Assembly (NCBI RefSeq): GCF_019112545.1 | Contig: NW_025064913.1 | Coordinates: 72,655 to 136,654 of the forward strand | Reading direction: 5' to 3' | DNA: 64,000 nucleotides | Source: Guyanagaster necrorhizus | Lineage: Eukaryota > Basidiomycota > Agaricomycetes > Agaricales > Physalacriaceae | Shown here: positions 35,681 to 47,922 of the stretch, piece after piece | Layout: each line of letters begins with the position of its first letter | How positions within the stretch are numbered: position 1 is the first letter of the stretch | The notes under the pieces: generated by a model | Told to the model about the DNA's origin: nothing | Seen by the model: the letters and a program-made list of their open reading frames with translations, nothing else | The model's database searches: none | Translations under genes and position numbers: made by a program

Positions 35681-36151
35681 TGTTAAACCCAAATAACATA
35701 TGACTGAAACACATGATAAACTGATGCTGCTTCACATTTGGGCAGTCACATCAGAGTCCACTATATGTGTCTGTTTGTCTATGTGTTGCAAGGCCTTTGC
35801 AATTGGCTTGAGATAAGATGGTGAAGAATAAACTTTAGCTTGAAGCTGGGGATATTACAGTGAGAGCTACACTACTTATATACCAGTCATCATCCATCTA
35901 AAGATATCACTACCTAATTGTGTGTCCTGGCATTATAGAGCATTTTGTCCAGTGTCATGAAGCTACCTACAAAAGAGTATTGTCTGTTGTCAAGCAGTTA
36001 CCATTGTGTCAAAGGACAATGACTGACTGGGCATTGTTGTGATGACTAAGCCTGTCCCACAGTCCTAAGCACTGGTCTAAGTGCTCTGACTAAGTGAAAG
36101 ATAGGGGTCAATCTCTCAAATAAAAGATAAAAATGAGGAAAAATCATAACA
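35681..36151 (-). mobile_element. Solo LTR D, 471 bp, inside element B pol
   Basis: Starts TGTTAAAC and ends CATAACA. The target duplication is ATATC (35676-35680) versus GTATC (36152-36156), one transition apart. It separates VEYHNFADIFSD from the start of the RT domain. Core ATAAACTTTAGCTTGAAGCT present. Confidence 0.85.
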
Positions 36152-37070
36152 GTATCACTGAAGATGTCTGCAAAATTGTGGTACTCTACTGGCACTGATG
36201 AAAGATCTGCTGGTTCCATGGGTGTGGCTTTGGCTCTAATATTAGGCAAGGAAGGCTGCAGTATGAACTGCTGAGTGCCTTCTTCTGCACTGGCTTAGAC
36301 AAATGTGGCAGTGGATATGATAGAGATCTTTGGGTGTGCTTTCATAGTAAAAGACTCTGAGAGAGAATAGGAATAGATGGATTCATATGGGAATAGAGTC
36401 TGCCAGCTACCCAAAGTGGATTTGGAATGGGATGAAGCCCTGAAAGTTGGACTGATGGAGTCCAATGGGCATGGAAGTCCCAGAATTGAGCTAGAAGGCT
36501 CAGAGAGGGGTGGATTGTTGTCTTATGGGCACAGGAGTCCCTGGGATGCAGTGGAGGCTGCAGAATTGGTTGGAATGAGATTCTGGTAGCTTGAGTGGAA
36601 AGTGATACTGTTCTTAGCTCAGTCAATCAGTGGATTGTAGCAGGAGAGCCAGTTGTATCCTAGAACAAGGTTGCAAGATGAATCCAGAGGAGTGACATAG
36701 AAGTTGATGGAGAAGATGTCTCCAGATGGGAAACAGATGGGGATGGTTGCAATTTGAGATATATGGCTCCCAATAAAGCCATCAAACAATCAAAGTTGCA
36801 TCCTAGGGATGGTTTTAATAGAGATTTCATTGGCAGCTATGTACTTAGTGTCAACAAAGCAGTGGCTAGAACCAGAATCAATAAGGGCAAGAAAATACAG
36901 AATAATATAAGTTGGAGAACTGTCAGGTTCCATAGTAGTCAGTAATTCTGCTGAAAGGGGAATGTGGAAGGAGTGATTGGAAAGAGATGTTGCATTGAGG
37001 GTGATGACCTCTGGTGTGTGAATAGAGTCAATACAACCCTGAACTCACACAGAGGAAACAAGGTTGCTTC

Positions 37071-38531
37071 CTAGTTTTCTGACTCTGTTGGAGCCAGCTT
37101 CATGGGAGCAGTGTTGACTTCAGCTGCACAACCCTTGGCAGAGGCCACTGCCTTCTGCTTGTTGCAGTACTCAGCCTTGTGTTTGGCTCTACAGAACATG
37201 CAAAGATTGTTCTGGCACCAGCAGTCTTTTTCTTCCTGAGTAGGATGGCCATCTTTGTCTAGCTTGTTGGCGTAGGGCTTAGGGGTGGTAGATTTCAGTG
37301 TGGAGCTGGAGTCCAAGGAAGAAGAGTTGGATCTCTTGGATTTGAGATTGGAGGATTGGTTGGAGGATTTATTGTCCCAGTTTTCATGGGCAATTTTGGT
37401 CTTTCAGATCCAGTAGTGAGCATCAAGTTCTTGGGCAAGGAAGCACATATCATGAAGGTTGTTTAGCTTCCTATAGTGTGCTATATCATCCTTAATATGG
37501 GTGCAGAGGCCATGGTAAAAGGTGTGGCAGAGAGAGTTGTCTCTGTACCCAATTTGTGAGGTGTACTGATTGAATTGGACCATATACTTCATGATCCAAT
37601 CTCCATTGTGCATCAGAAGGTGCTCTAATGCATCTTCAGCATCTCTGATGGCATCAAAGGGGCCGAAGTTGCTATGAAGCTCATCTAAGAAAGCCATATA
37701 TGAGAATTGCCAGGCTGATGGATTCTGCAGGTTGGAGTTAAGAATGTCTGGTTTAAACTAGTTAAGCATGGTGCTGGCCAGGAAGGAAATGGCATAGTTG
37801 ACCTTGCTAGCATCTGTTGCAAATGCAGTAGGTCTGTCATTGAAGTTCAACTGAAGAGAAATAATGAAGGCCTTCAGTTTGTGAGGGTCAGAGCCATCAA
37901 ATGGTTCCAGTTCCTTGACTTTGGTATGAATAGTGGCTGGTTTAGGGTTGTTGAGGGAAGCAGAGACTCCTCATAACAGATTCATGAATTCTAGGAACAT
38001 GTCCTGCCAGTTTGGATTGTTACTTCCTGTGGGGCTGTCAGAGCTACTTGGGCCATTGGGACCACCTAGACCTCCTGGACCTCTTGGACCATCTGGCCCT
38101 CCTGGAAAAGGGTTTGGTGGGTTACCACCTGGTTCCTGTCAGATAGGAGTATGAGTGGGAGTGTCTTCACTTCTGCCTTCCAAGTCTGGGCTGTCTGAAT
38201 TCCCATGCATGTTGCCCAGAGTCAAGGGGTCTATTGGAGGGTCAATTCAGATGCCATACATCAGGCTGGCCTATCAGGCTTCATTGGTTGGGATGCTGGT
38301 GGCATTAAAAGGGTTAGGGGAATCATTATAATTAGGTTGGCAGACAGTGAAGCTAGAGTGATTGTAGGTTTTCCTATGGGAAGATTGTCCTCCACTGGAG
38401 GCTGATCTGAAAAGGCCTGGTCATTCCTTTGAGGCAGAGGCTGAGATGTCTTCCATGGAAAACATGTTGGAATGGGTAGGCTGAGTTTGTTTGGAATCAG
38501 TTTCTGTGGGTTGAGTAAATGTGGTGGACAT
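37071..38531 (-). pseudogene. Element B gag
   Basis: ATG 38531 gives MSTTFTQPTETDSKQTQPTH. A Gly/Pro-rich stretch follows near 38040-38110 (GGPDGPRGPGGLGGPNGPSS), then the capsid-like region: LEPFDGSDPHKLKAFIISLQ, FNDRPTAFATDASKVNYAIS, FLDELHSNFGPFDAIRDAED, YRDNSLCHTFYHGLCTHIKD. A short zinc knuckle follows: CMFCRAKHKAEYC (C-x2-C-x3-H-x4-C). Stop at 37071-37073. Interrupted by a few stops (for example near 38410 and 38250). Gag packages the element RNA into virus-like particles in the cell. Pol follows downstream on the same strand. Confidence 0.8.
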
Positions 38532-38558
38532 GATAAAAATTTTCAACTCAAGGGTTTG

Positions 38559-38571
38559 AGTTTGAATATAC
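38559..38571 (-). promoter_or_regulatory. Element B self-primer binding site
   Basis: On the plus strand AGTTTGAATAT at 38559-38569 lies 2 nt from the 5' LTR. Its reverse complement ATATTCAAACT is at 48575-48585 in the same LTR, about 33 nt downstream (minus-strand sense) of TATATAAG. So the 5' end of the transcript could pair with this site and prime reverse transcription, as in Tf1. No tRNA 3' end match is apparent. Confidence 0.7.
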
Positions 38572-38802
38572 TGTTAGGAACATGCCAATTGAGTGGGCTT
38601 GAGTGCACACACAGAGACCAGCAGAGTGCATGGGCATCAATAAAGCTATTGGCAATGTCACCCTTAAGTCAGAGCCCAAGGATTTGGATGGACAGAACAG
38701 ATGTTAGGCTCAAATTCCATATGACTAATAACATATGATAAACCAACACAATCTCACACTTCAGGTTAAATGTCAGAGTCCACTTGATGTGTTTGATGGT
38801 GC

Positions 38803-40169
38803 TGATATGCAGGCTACATGTCCAGCCCTATAATTTGCAAATTCTGCATAACACACTAGAATATGCTAGTAACTGAGGATCATTAGCCAGTAGAGGACTA
38901 TGGCTGAGGCTCCAAGCTGATAGTCATGCTAGTCACCAATACTAAGTCCAAATTGGACTTTGTAAAAATAACATGTCCTAAGAATAAAAATCCTAAGTCA
39001 GGTTTGAACTTAGAAAAGTTCAGCACCACATCTTGGAAAATACTAAGTCCAAGTTGGACTTAAAAATGGTACCTCAAATGGGGCCAATTCTACATGCCAC
39101 TAAGACAAGTATATTCTAAGACAGCTAGGAGTATAATACCATAGCTAGTTGTGGAGTATTGAGTAAAGATAGCATCATCCAGGAGCAGTAAGAAGAGAGA
39201 CCCAATGATCTGTGGCTAGCACTGTGAGTTTTGACTCAAATGCCTAAGTCCAAATTTTCTAGGTATCAGGTGACCTAAGGGACTTAGAATTGAGAGAAAT
39301 AGATTGGATAGGACCAGTTGACCGGGCCTGATCAATTGAGCTACTAAGAATAACTCAGAGGATTAAAACTTTGAGTAGACAGAAAGGAGTTAGGTACCCA
39401 CAGGCACTGTAGGCTTAAAATAAAGCTGTGCGGTGGCCAGGCGGGTCTGGGCAAGCCTAGGGGAGTCCAGGAGTACCGCCATTCCAGAATAATGGCATGA
39501 TTCCACTTTAAACAGGAGAAATATTATTTTGAATGCTTTATTTATAGATTCTATACCTGTTGTTGGTGTATAAAAGAAGGGAATGGGGGGGAAATAGCAA
39601 GCAAGTGACCCACCCCCACATTCAGGCCTTCTAGCTCACTGTAGCTAGTCTCTGGGACAATGGATTTTGAGTTCTGCTTCGACTTAGTGATTTATTTAAG
39701 TTGCTTTGTCACTTAGAGAGGATTGGATTGGAANNNNNNNNNNNNNNNNNNNNNNNNNNNNNNNNNNNNNNNNNNNNNNNNNNNNNNNNNNNNNNNNNNN
39801 NNNNNNNNNNNNNNNNNNNNNNNNNNNNNNNNNNNNNNNNNNNNNNNNNNNNNNNNNNNNNNNNNNNNNNNNNNNNNNNNNNNNNNNNNNNNNNNNNNNN
39901 NNNNNNNNNNNNNNNNNNNNNNNNNNNNNNNNNNNNNNNNNNNNNNNNNNNNNNNNNNNNNNNNNNNNAAAGCAAGATAGAGTTGAATAACTGTCTTTAT
40001 TGACTGTTTCTTTGATTTTACTTAAGACTGCAAGAGTGCTTCTATTGTACTTGAAACAACCAACCTCAACTGTATTTGGTGATTGTGTATTGAGTGGTTA
40101 GGTGTTGGTGTTTGAGAGTTCATTCCTCATTCACTTCTCTTAGTCACTTAGCTGTTACCAAGCACATCA
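38803..40169 (+). mobile_element. Solo LTR-like insert G, 1367 bp including the N gap
   Basis: Starts TGATATG and ends CACATCA, so the ends are short inverted repeats of the TG...CA type, with a 4-bp GTGC duplication. It holds a TATAAAAG box at 39570-39577 (orientation tentative), a cluster of TAAGTCCAAnTTGGACTT palindromes at 38940-39060, and no open coding frame. Composition resembles a long LTR of another retroelement family. The gap hides 235 positions of assembled length, whose true size may differ. Confidence 0.6.
39734..39968. other. Assembly gap (Ns)
   Basis: 235 undetermined positions inside insert G. Open frames running through it are meaningless. Confidence 1.
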
Positions 40170-40593
40170 GTGCTGTGTTGTCAAAGTGTTGCAAGTCACT
40201 CAAGATAAGATAGTGAAAGAATAAACTTTAGCTTAAAGCTGAGATTATTACAGTGAGAGCTATACTACTTATATACTAATCATTGTCCATTCTAAGAATA
40301 TAACTACCTAATTGTCCTTCCTGGTGCTGTAGAGCATTTTGTCCAGTGTTGCCAAGCTACCTACAAAAGAGTATTGTCTGCTGTTGAGCTGTTACTGCTG
40401 CACAATGACAAAAGAGGCATTCTGTCATTGTGCTGCTGTGAGGCTCACAGCAGTGCAGTAGAACCTGGATGGTGCTGCTGACTAATCCTTCCCATGGTCC
40501 TATGAGCCAGTTAGACTCTCTGACTAAGCAGAAATAGGGGTCAATCCTGAATAAGTTCAGTAAAAAGAAAAGAAAATAGGAAAAATCATAACA

Positions 40594-40608
40594 TTACCCC
40601 CTCCTTAA
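40594..40608 (-). promoter_or_regulatory. Element A polypurine tract
   Basis: Adjacent to the 3' LTR. On the minus strand CTTAAGGAGGGGGTAA precedes TGTTATGA, the expected second-strand primer. Confidence 0.75.
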
Positions 40609-40839
40609 GACCATTGTCCTGATGGCTTTGTTAGAGATAAGTCTGAGGGCCAGGTAGCACCACAATATCTTGTTTCAGTCCCAACCTGCCTTTCTTCTCT
40701 GTGGGTGTTTGTGGAGGCATTGACTGGTCAAGGCCAACATGTCCTCTGCTGTCATTATATATCATAAGATTCATAAAGACATTGACTGCATCTTTGCTCT
40801 CATGGTCAATTTTATTGCTGTTCATAGTTGTGGATCACT

Positions 40840-43800
40840 TTTTCAGCATCCATGTATTTTTTGTTGATCCATTGATTTGATTCTGGGCCATATCCTTTCT
40901 AACTGACAAGATAGTTGACTGTTGTTGTCATTTCTTCATCATGTGCTTTTACTTTTCATAATTTGTGGTGTAAAATTTGATTGATTTTGTAGTGCTCTTT
41001 GTTGTTGATCAGTTCTCATGGCAGTGGTGGTGGACATTGTTGGTTTGAAAAAGTGGATGTGATATAGGGTGTTAATAATGTCTCATTGAAGACATTATGA
41101 ACTTTCCAAGTGGCCAGTAATTTTAGTTTGTATGTGAAATTTCTGATCTTTGTCATGATTGTAAATAGGCCTGTTCATTTGTCTGCCAGTTTTTGTTTTG
41201 GATGGGGGAGATGAAGGTTTGTTGTATCCAACCAAACTTTATCATTGATTGAATATTTGTGGGCTGGCCTTCAATGTTTGTCATATTGTTTCTTCATAGA
41301 GGAGGCAGCCTTTTCAAGGGCTGTTCTCATTTTATCATGAATTTTTTCCATTGTGGTGGCAAAATCTGTGGATGCTAGTGTTGTTGTTTGTTTTCATTCA
41401 CTTTGGGCAACAAGAGGATGTTGCCCATAGTTTATGAAAAATGGTGTTTTGCCTGTTGCCAAATATATTCTGTTGTTGTGTTGAAAAGCAGCTAGTGCTA
41501 GCCATTCCATCTAATCATCTTGATGATAATTGATGAAAAGATGGAGGCACTTTTCAATTTTCTGATTGATCCATTCTGTTTGACCATCTGTCTGAGGGTG
41601 GTATGCTGTCAATGCATTTCACTTGATATTGAGGAGTCAATACAAGTCATCTAGGAATTTAGAGATGAATTGTGGTCCCCTATCTGAAATGACAACTTGT
41701 GGCATGTTATATTTGGCATAGACCTCACCTTGGAGAATCTTTGCCCATCCTCCTGATGTCAATTCTGTCAAACAAGCAATTGGGATAATCACTTTGGAGA
41801 ATCAATCAACTATAGAATGATGATGATGGCATCATAGCCATCACTTTCAAGAAGCCCTGTCACCATGTCTACTGAAATGTGGGTCCATGGTGATGATGAT
41901 ACCTTGTTTGGGTGCAGTGGTGTGGCCTGAGGTCATGTTGAGAATTTGCCTCATTGGCAAACCTCACAAGCTTTGACATATTGGGTGATATCATGATTCA
42001 TTTTGGGCCACCAATATTCCTGTAATACAAGTTCCTTTATTTTGGCAATGCCTGAGTGTTCAGCAGTTGCATGGTCATGATATATGGCAATGATGTCACC
42101 ACAGAGTCCTTGGTCTCTAGAGATATAGATCTATCCATCATAGCAGATCAATCTCCCTTCTTTCTTCAGTCCCCATTCATAGTTTAGAGATGGGGTGATC
42201 TGTTAATCCCATTTATGAAGGTCCTAGGTTGTGCTCTTGATCTGCTCATGTATTTCCTCCTCTATGGGCATGATCATTGCTCAGAAGTGTTTAGGTCATA
42301 GCAATACAACCCCTTCATTGTCATCTCCTTCTTGATTATAGTCAGCCCTCTGACTGAGAAAGTCTGCTTTCTTGTTTGCTACACCAGCTTTATGGTGTAG
42401 CATGTATTCATATTCAGATAGTTTCATGACCCACCAGGCTTGTCAGTGATTGAGCTTTTGCAGGAGGCAGAAATATTGCAGGTTCTGGTGATCCATCCAG
42501 ATCTCAAAGATCTGGACTGCTCCAATGAGATAATGCTGCCATTCAGCTAGGGCAAGCATTATGGTGAGGAGTTCTTTGTCATAGATCTCATAGTTGCATT
42601 CTATGACAGTCAGCATCTTTGATAAAAATGCAACTGGTCACTGTTTGCTATCTTGTTCTTAAGAGAGGACAGCCTCAATGGCACCCTCACTGGAGTTGGC
42701 TTCTACTCAGAACTTTCCATCCTGGGTCAGTATTGCCAGAATGACATCCTCTGCCAATCAGCATTTGAGGTTGTTAAATGCTGATTGCTGTGATGGTCCC
42801 CAAGTCCATGGCATATTTTCAGTTAATTGTGTCATAGATTGGACTATTTTGCTGTAGTCCTGAATGAACTATTGGTAGAAGTTGGTGAAGCCAAGGAAGG
42901 ATTGTAGTTCCTTCTTCTTGGTCAGCTCCAGCCACTCTGTTGCTCCTGCTATCTTGACAGGATCTATTCTAATGCTTCCTTTTCTGATAATGACTCTGAG
43001 ATACTCAGTCTCTAATACCTTGAATTCACACTTCTCAGCTTTGAGAAAGAGTCAATGTTTCCTCATTAGGGCTAGTACTTGTCAAACTAGCTGTCAATGT
43101 TCCTCCTTTGTCTTAGACATAATTAGAATGTCATTTAAGTAAATCATGACTTTTTCTGTGGCAATGAGATCCTTGAAGATATCTTTCATCATCCACTGGA
43201 AGGTAGCAGGCAAATTGGTGAGCCTAAAGAACATAACAATTGGCTCAAATAGTCTGTGGTTAGTTTGAAAGATGACCTTCCATTTATCACCTTCTTTGAT
43301 GCACACATTGTTGTACCCCCATTGGACATCCAGTTTGATGTAATATTTGGCACTGCAGAGTTTGTCTATTAGTTCTGAGATTAGCAGAAGCAGATAATGA
43401 TTTTTGATTGTCATTTCATTAAGCTTCTGGTAATCTTGTACTGGTTGAAGTTTTCCATCCTTCTTCTTGACAAAGAAGAAGGGCAAGGCCATCAGAGATT
43501 TTGATGGCCAAATCCTTCCACTGGATAGATTTTTGTCAAGGAACTTATCCAGTTCTTGTTGTTTGTTGTTGCTAAGTGGATATGTTTTGCAATCCAGATT
43601 GGTATTTGCATTGGGAATCAGTTCTATGGCATGGTCCCAGGGCTTTGGATTGGGTAATTCATCGAAACTTTCCTTTTTGAATAAGTTCCAATAGTTTCAT
43701 GCCCAATCAGGTATCATCTCTTCAAACATCTTTTCCTCCTTGTCAGCATTGGCTTTTGCCACCAGATCATTTGCATGGTGTATAGCTCAAATGTGAATAG

Positions 43801-44231
43801 CCTTCTGTAAGTCAATGATGAGGATTGTCTTGCCATCTTCCATTTCTTTGTCCCATCAATCCTCAGAGTCTTCATTGGATAGTTCAAATGGGATTTTCTG
43901 GCATTAGCATTGGGCAAAGATGATGTGTCCAGTCTTTCAGTTGATGAGCAGGTTGTGACATATAAGCCAATCATGACCAAGGAAAATTTTCTTGGTTTCT
44001 AGATCAGTTACTGCCAAGTCAATTCATTCAGAATGATCTCTGATGGTGAGCCTGAGCTCCACATATTTGGTGATTGAACCAGCTTGGTTCTTTGTTCCAT
44101 CTGTATTGTAGACTGGAATAGGTGCTGCCATGGCTCAAGTAGGAAGATTGTGCTTGATGACAAAAGCATGATTGATTGAACTTCCAGTGCACCTGCTGTT
44201 GATTAATGCTGTGACCATATGGGTGCTTCAA
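40840..44231 (-). pseudogene. Element A pol: protease, RT, RNase H, integrase, chromodomain
   Basis: Minus strand, with many stops. Protease near 44170-44220 reads ALINSRCTGSSINHAF, so the catalytic D-S-G has become N-S-R; then IDLAVTDLETKKIFLGHDWL. RT frame 43492-43094: FFFVKKKDGKLQPVQDYQKL, YYIKLDVQWGYNNVCIKEGD, RLTNLPATFQWMMKDIF, and active site Y-L-N-D (43130-43141) instead of Y-x-D-D. Thumb/RNase H: KAEKCEFKVLETEYL, ELQSFLGFTNFY then Q-stop where R-R fits, YEIYDKELLTIMLALAEWQH. Integrase follows at about 41200-42250 in several frames. Chromodomain at 40880-40960 reads VNYLVS.KGYGPESNQWI. The N-S-R, Y-L-N-D and Q-stop changes are all transitions at likely former CpG sites. Confidence 0.8.
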
Positions 44232-44344
44232 GACATGAGCATCTTGATTCAGGCTTTAGCCAATAGGTCTTCACCAGAGGTTTTAGACTGTTGGATGAAC
44301 TTTCATGATCCCTAAAGTTCATCAAGCTATTCTAAGGCTCAACA

Positions 44345-46290
44345 TCATTTGGTCTTCTTCATTCCTTTGATTACTTTATATACTGCTTCTTCAGCCTGGG
44401 TCTTATGAACCCAATTCCTGAGCACAGCCTTTGCCACAGCCTTGTCCTTTGCATCCTTGATGGCTTGCCAAGTCCATTTGGTGTCAAATGGCTTTAGCCA
44501 ACCAATAGGGTCCTCTACCCCTGTTTGACCCATAGGCAGTTGAGTCAGTTCCTTAGGCAATTCTGGTGTCTGAGTGGTAATGTCAGATATATTTGAATGC
44601 ATGCATAATTTAGACATAGGTAATACTACAGAAATAATATCAGTCCATCCAGCATCTGATCATGACACACCACTCTTTGGTACTTTGGCCAAGTCAGCAG
44701 AATCACTCACTGCTTGGCCCTGTCTTTTACCTCCTTGGCCTTCATCTCCAGACTGAGATCTTCTTCCTTCATCAACTTGGTGATCTGCATCCATATGTCT
44801 TCTTGGGTGTGCTTATTCTTCTTCTGGGGGCGGTTTCATGCCATGTGGCCCTTCTGGCCACAATTGAAACACTTTCCCTTCTTCTTGAGGTGATCCATGT
44901 CCATCGGCTTACCTGTTCTGGTATATGTTGTGCCCATACTGGTTTTCTTCTTGCCATATGAGGAAGTTGGGGCTGAGCTGCCAGGCTTGATGGATGTGGT
45001 CACATTGGAGGTGGAGGGCTTCATGCCCTGTCTCTGGTTCTTTTGTCCTCCCCATGATAGGGTGGATGACTCTGCCTTCTGTTGCTGTCTCTCCCTGTAC
45101 ATTGTGGTGATGCATTCCTTCCATTCATTGTATCCCTTCAGGATGCCATGTCTGATGTCTGAGATAATCTTCAGATAGGAGGGCAGAGCTCCCATCTTCA
45201 TATATTTGACCATTTGTCTGGTATCAGCAATATCATTGTGGACTCCAGCAAGTTTGCTGAGTTATTCCAATTCATCAAAGTAGTCCATGGCCAGTTTATT
45301 GGCCATCTTGAAGTCCTTCATCTTTTGCTTGTGGATTTCTTGGACAGTGGGATCTATGAACTTGTTGACAATCATCTGTTTGAAGACCAGCCACAAGGGA
45401 TATCAGTGATGTTGCTGAGTGGTGGACCAGAACATGGGGGCCAGAAGGACCCACCATGTTTTCACCTTGTCTTCCATATAGGTCAAGGTGAATACTTGGA
45501 AATATTGATTGCAGTCAGTTAGAAAGGGGTCAATATCATTGGATGCTCCCTTAAAAGAGTGGAGTTCTCATATGAGGTTCAGTTTCACATTGAGAATTTG
45601 AGCATCTGGTGCAAGAGTGGTCATAGGGTTTGGGATCTTGCCAAAGGGTGGGACTGCCCATCCTGTTGGAGGCCCTGGGAATGAATGAAGAGAGCTGTCA
45701 TCAGCAATGAGACTCTCTAGCAGGAGTACTTCTTTTTGCATGATCTGCTCATCCTTGAGCAATTGCTTTGGGATCATTCTCAGCAGGAACCACTGGGGCC
45801 ACTAGAGCTGCTCCACTGTCTTCAGCCTGGTCTAATGGGTGTTGTTCAGCAAATGGTTGCTAAATCAGCAATCTCCATGGGTTTGGGTAGTGGCTGCTTG
45901 ATTGGGGTCAGCTTCTGAAAAACTGACATGCCATGCTGCAGACAGCCAAGGTAGTGAATGAGTATCAAGAGGAGGCTGTTCAGACCAAGGGGGCTATGTT
46001 TGATGGCTTGCTCAGCACTATGCTTGGGGTCATGCCATACTTAGGCTGGTAAGCCAGTAACAGTGCCATCTGATATTCTAAATATCTTTTATTGTAAATA
46101 AAAATGGCCTGTTCAGTGGCCACATATTGTAAAATTTCCATATGCTTGATCCTGTCAGTGGTAGTATACCTTTGTCCCATGGGTGACACCAACCAGGTGT
46201 CATCCATCTATAGAGTAGCTGTACCATTCTGGTACAGCTCCAAAAAGTCCTTCTGATGCACCTCCTGTGCCTTCCTCACCAACTCTTCTT
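44345..46290 (-). pseudogene. Element A gag
   Basis: Minus strand. Blocks in order: MDDTWLVSPMGQRYTTTDRI (46207), a Gln/Glu-rich stretch and IMQKEVLLLESLIADDSSLH (45740). The retrotransposon gag core follows: FKGASNDIDPFLTDCNQYF, YMEDKVKTWWVLLAPMFW, VFKQMIVNKFIDPTVQEIHK and MANKLAMDYFDELE. Then RQMVKYMKMGALPSYLKIIS and a basic Ser/Thr-rich linker lead to a zinc knuckle CFNCGQKGHMA at about 44845-44878. A TGA follows it, and the last Cys of the knuckle is not visible. A further frame 44617-44345 (FDTKWTWQAIKDAKDKAVAK) may link gag to pol. Stops are few and scattered. Confidence 0.75.
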
Positions 46291-46318
46291 CATGCATGCA
46301 TATGTTGAATATGCTTCT

Positions 46319-47260
46319 CTACTCAAGAAGGGGATCCTTGACTTTCTCATCAAGATCCTCTTCCTCATCATTCTCATTGATGGTTTTGCTCACATCCTCC
46401 TCAAGAAGGGAATTATCACATGGGTTGTAAACCTCCAGGATGACTGTGCTGAGGCTGGCTACTGGGTCTGGCATCATTGGATCTGGGTCAAGGAGTAGGC
46501 TCCTGCTGAAGCTGCCCCTGCTGCTCCTCAACTGCCTCTCACTCTGCTCTTGCTGCCATTGCTCTGTGATACTGGTGGAAGTTCCAATAGAACCTAGATC
46601 AGAGGAAGAGAGCAGCAAAGTTCCTGTCAAGAAACTGCCTGATGTCTCTGGTGGAATTGATGTTTTTATCATCCCCTCCAATGGTCCCTCAGTCTGCCAG
46701 TATACCATCTCCTCTGATGGGGATATCATCAGTCTCTGCAATAGTGTCAGTCCTATAACATAATAGGTGGTTGTCATTGAGGTCAAGCAACACTCATTGG
46801 TGAATATTGTCTATGTGGATGACTCTCTCAGCTGGTTCTGCCCAGGGATTGGGCTCAGTGGCAGGAGTGCTAGGTTTCCAGAACAGAGTGTCAGATATGC
46901 TGTTAGTGGTGGTTCCAATGAGTGTATTGGTTCTGAGGCTCTCAGAGCCTCTCCTCCAGTCCACTGTGTCTTGTGCTCAGAGGTATTGCCCAAAGAGGGC
47001 ATTCTCCCTTGTGGTCTCATACTCAATGCTTGTCTGCTCCTGGACATACTTGGTAAGAGTGTCAGCACATTGAACTTGGTCCTCTTAGAGGAGGACTGAG
47101 TTGATGGTATCAGTCTGTTGTGCTGCACACAATAGCATTCATATGCAGCTTGTTCTGCTTGCAGCATGGCTAGCCATGCACTGCTCCAATCTCTCTGCTT
47201 CTTGGGCAACAGTGCAACAAAACTAGTGTTCATCACTGTTGTCATTGAAATAGAGGTCAC
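46319..47260 (-). other. Leader-region frames of element A, Ser/Thr/Glu-rich
   Basis: Two minus-strand frames (47260-46811 and 46786-46319) lie between the primer site and gag. They are rich in Ser, Gln and acidic residues and end in NENDEEEDLDEKVKDPLLE. The plus strand is also open in places (46440-46763, 46767-47099). It may be an N-terminal extension of gag or an untranslated leader of unusual length. No family recognised. A short GCT/CAG-type microsatellite lies near 47549-47565. Confidence 0.35.
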
Positions 47261-47922
47261 TTCTTACCCCTGTCCTATTGTTAATGCTGTGTGCTGATAC
47301 TGTACTTCAGGACCCAGAGCCTCTGGTACCTCTGGCCTCTTGAGCCACCTGTGCAGCATCAAGGGAGTCTCTAGCATGGCATCCAACACTGGTTCTAGAG
47401 ACAGGAGTGCTGGTCCTCATCACGATGTTGTTATTTGTATGCTTGGGGGACAGGATGAGGGTGTCAGGTCTGAGTCATTGAAACCCTGTAGCCTAAGGGT
47501 TTCCAGGGTCTCAGATGACTGCTATCAGGGGTCATGAAGGATACTGATGCTGCTGCTGCTGCTCCTTCTCTTCTCTAGGATACCCTTCAGTCAGGCTCCC
47601 AGAGATGGTTTCAGATTCAGTTTCTTCTGCAGATTGGAAGGACTGTTGGGCAGAGGCAGGGATGTCATAGAGGGGGAGGTCTGGTGTGACATTGTGGAGA
47701 ATAGTTCTGATACATTGAAATTCTTGATAGTGACAAATAGCCCAGGCAGTTATTGATTAGCATCCATAGCACAACTGTATGATCACCAATAAGCCTATCA
47801 ATATTCCAATGATGGAAGCAAGGAGTTCAAAGAACTCATAAGTAAAGTTCAGGTCTGAGAGATTAAGTGCTGGGGGCATTCAGTTTCTCAGCACAATTGG
47901 GCTTGAGAAAGAGAAGCTAGAA

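Larger units (their letters stand above)
32440..36960 (-). pseudogene. Element B pol: protease, RT, RNase H, integrase, chromodomain
   Basis: Minus strand. Protease ALIDSGSSHCFVD at about 36856-36889, with the DSG triad intact, then [17 protein letters not shown]. Lead-in VEYHNFADIFSD is broken by solo LTR D. RT blocks: LLGPIYSLSESELKAL, CIDYCGLNKI, HYPLPLISDLLD, FGLINAPAVFQ; the active site reads L-N-D-I at 35142-35150 instead of Y-x-D-D. RNase H: VVETDASDYAIAAILS, then YDTHDKELLAIFEAFKHWQH. Integrase: HILAGHFGQNQTLELIWQNY, SCTVCGHNKAPRHHPYGLL, FMDFIEQLPDS, ITSDHSSKF, YYPEADRQTEQTN, so D, D and E are present. After solo LTR C follow the C-terminal domain (VGDKIYLSFKHIKT) and the chromodomain (EHFEIAQILDSKLDHQF, WLGYKDTNEEFVWL). 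About a dozen stops, mostly TGA/TAG at former Arg or Trp codons. Confidence 0.85.
38702..40593 (-). repeat. Element A 3' LTR, split by insert G (38702-38802 and 40174-40593)
   Basis: Begins TGTTAGGCTC and ends TCATAACA. It matches the right LTR across the split. GTGC is duplicated at the two sides of the insert (38799-38802 and 40170-40173). Confidence 0.9.

Noticed and set aside
37933..38154. Plus-strand frame with collagen-like G-P-P repeats
   Set aside because: It is the antisense of the Gly/Pro-rich part of element B gag; the minus strand gives the coherent gag protein around it.
39701..40003. Open frames across 39.7-40.0 kb
   Set aside because: They consist almost wholly of N positions from the assembly gap.
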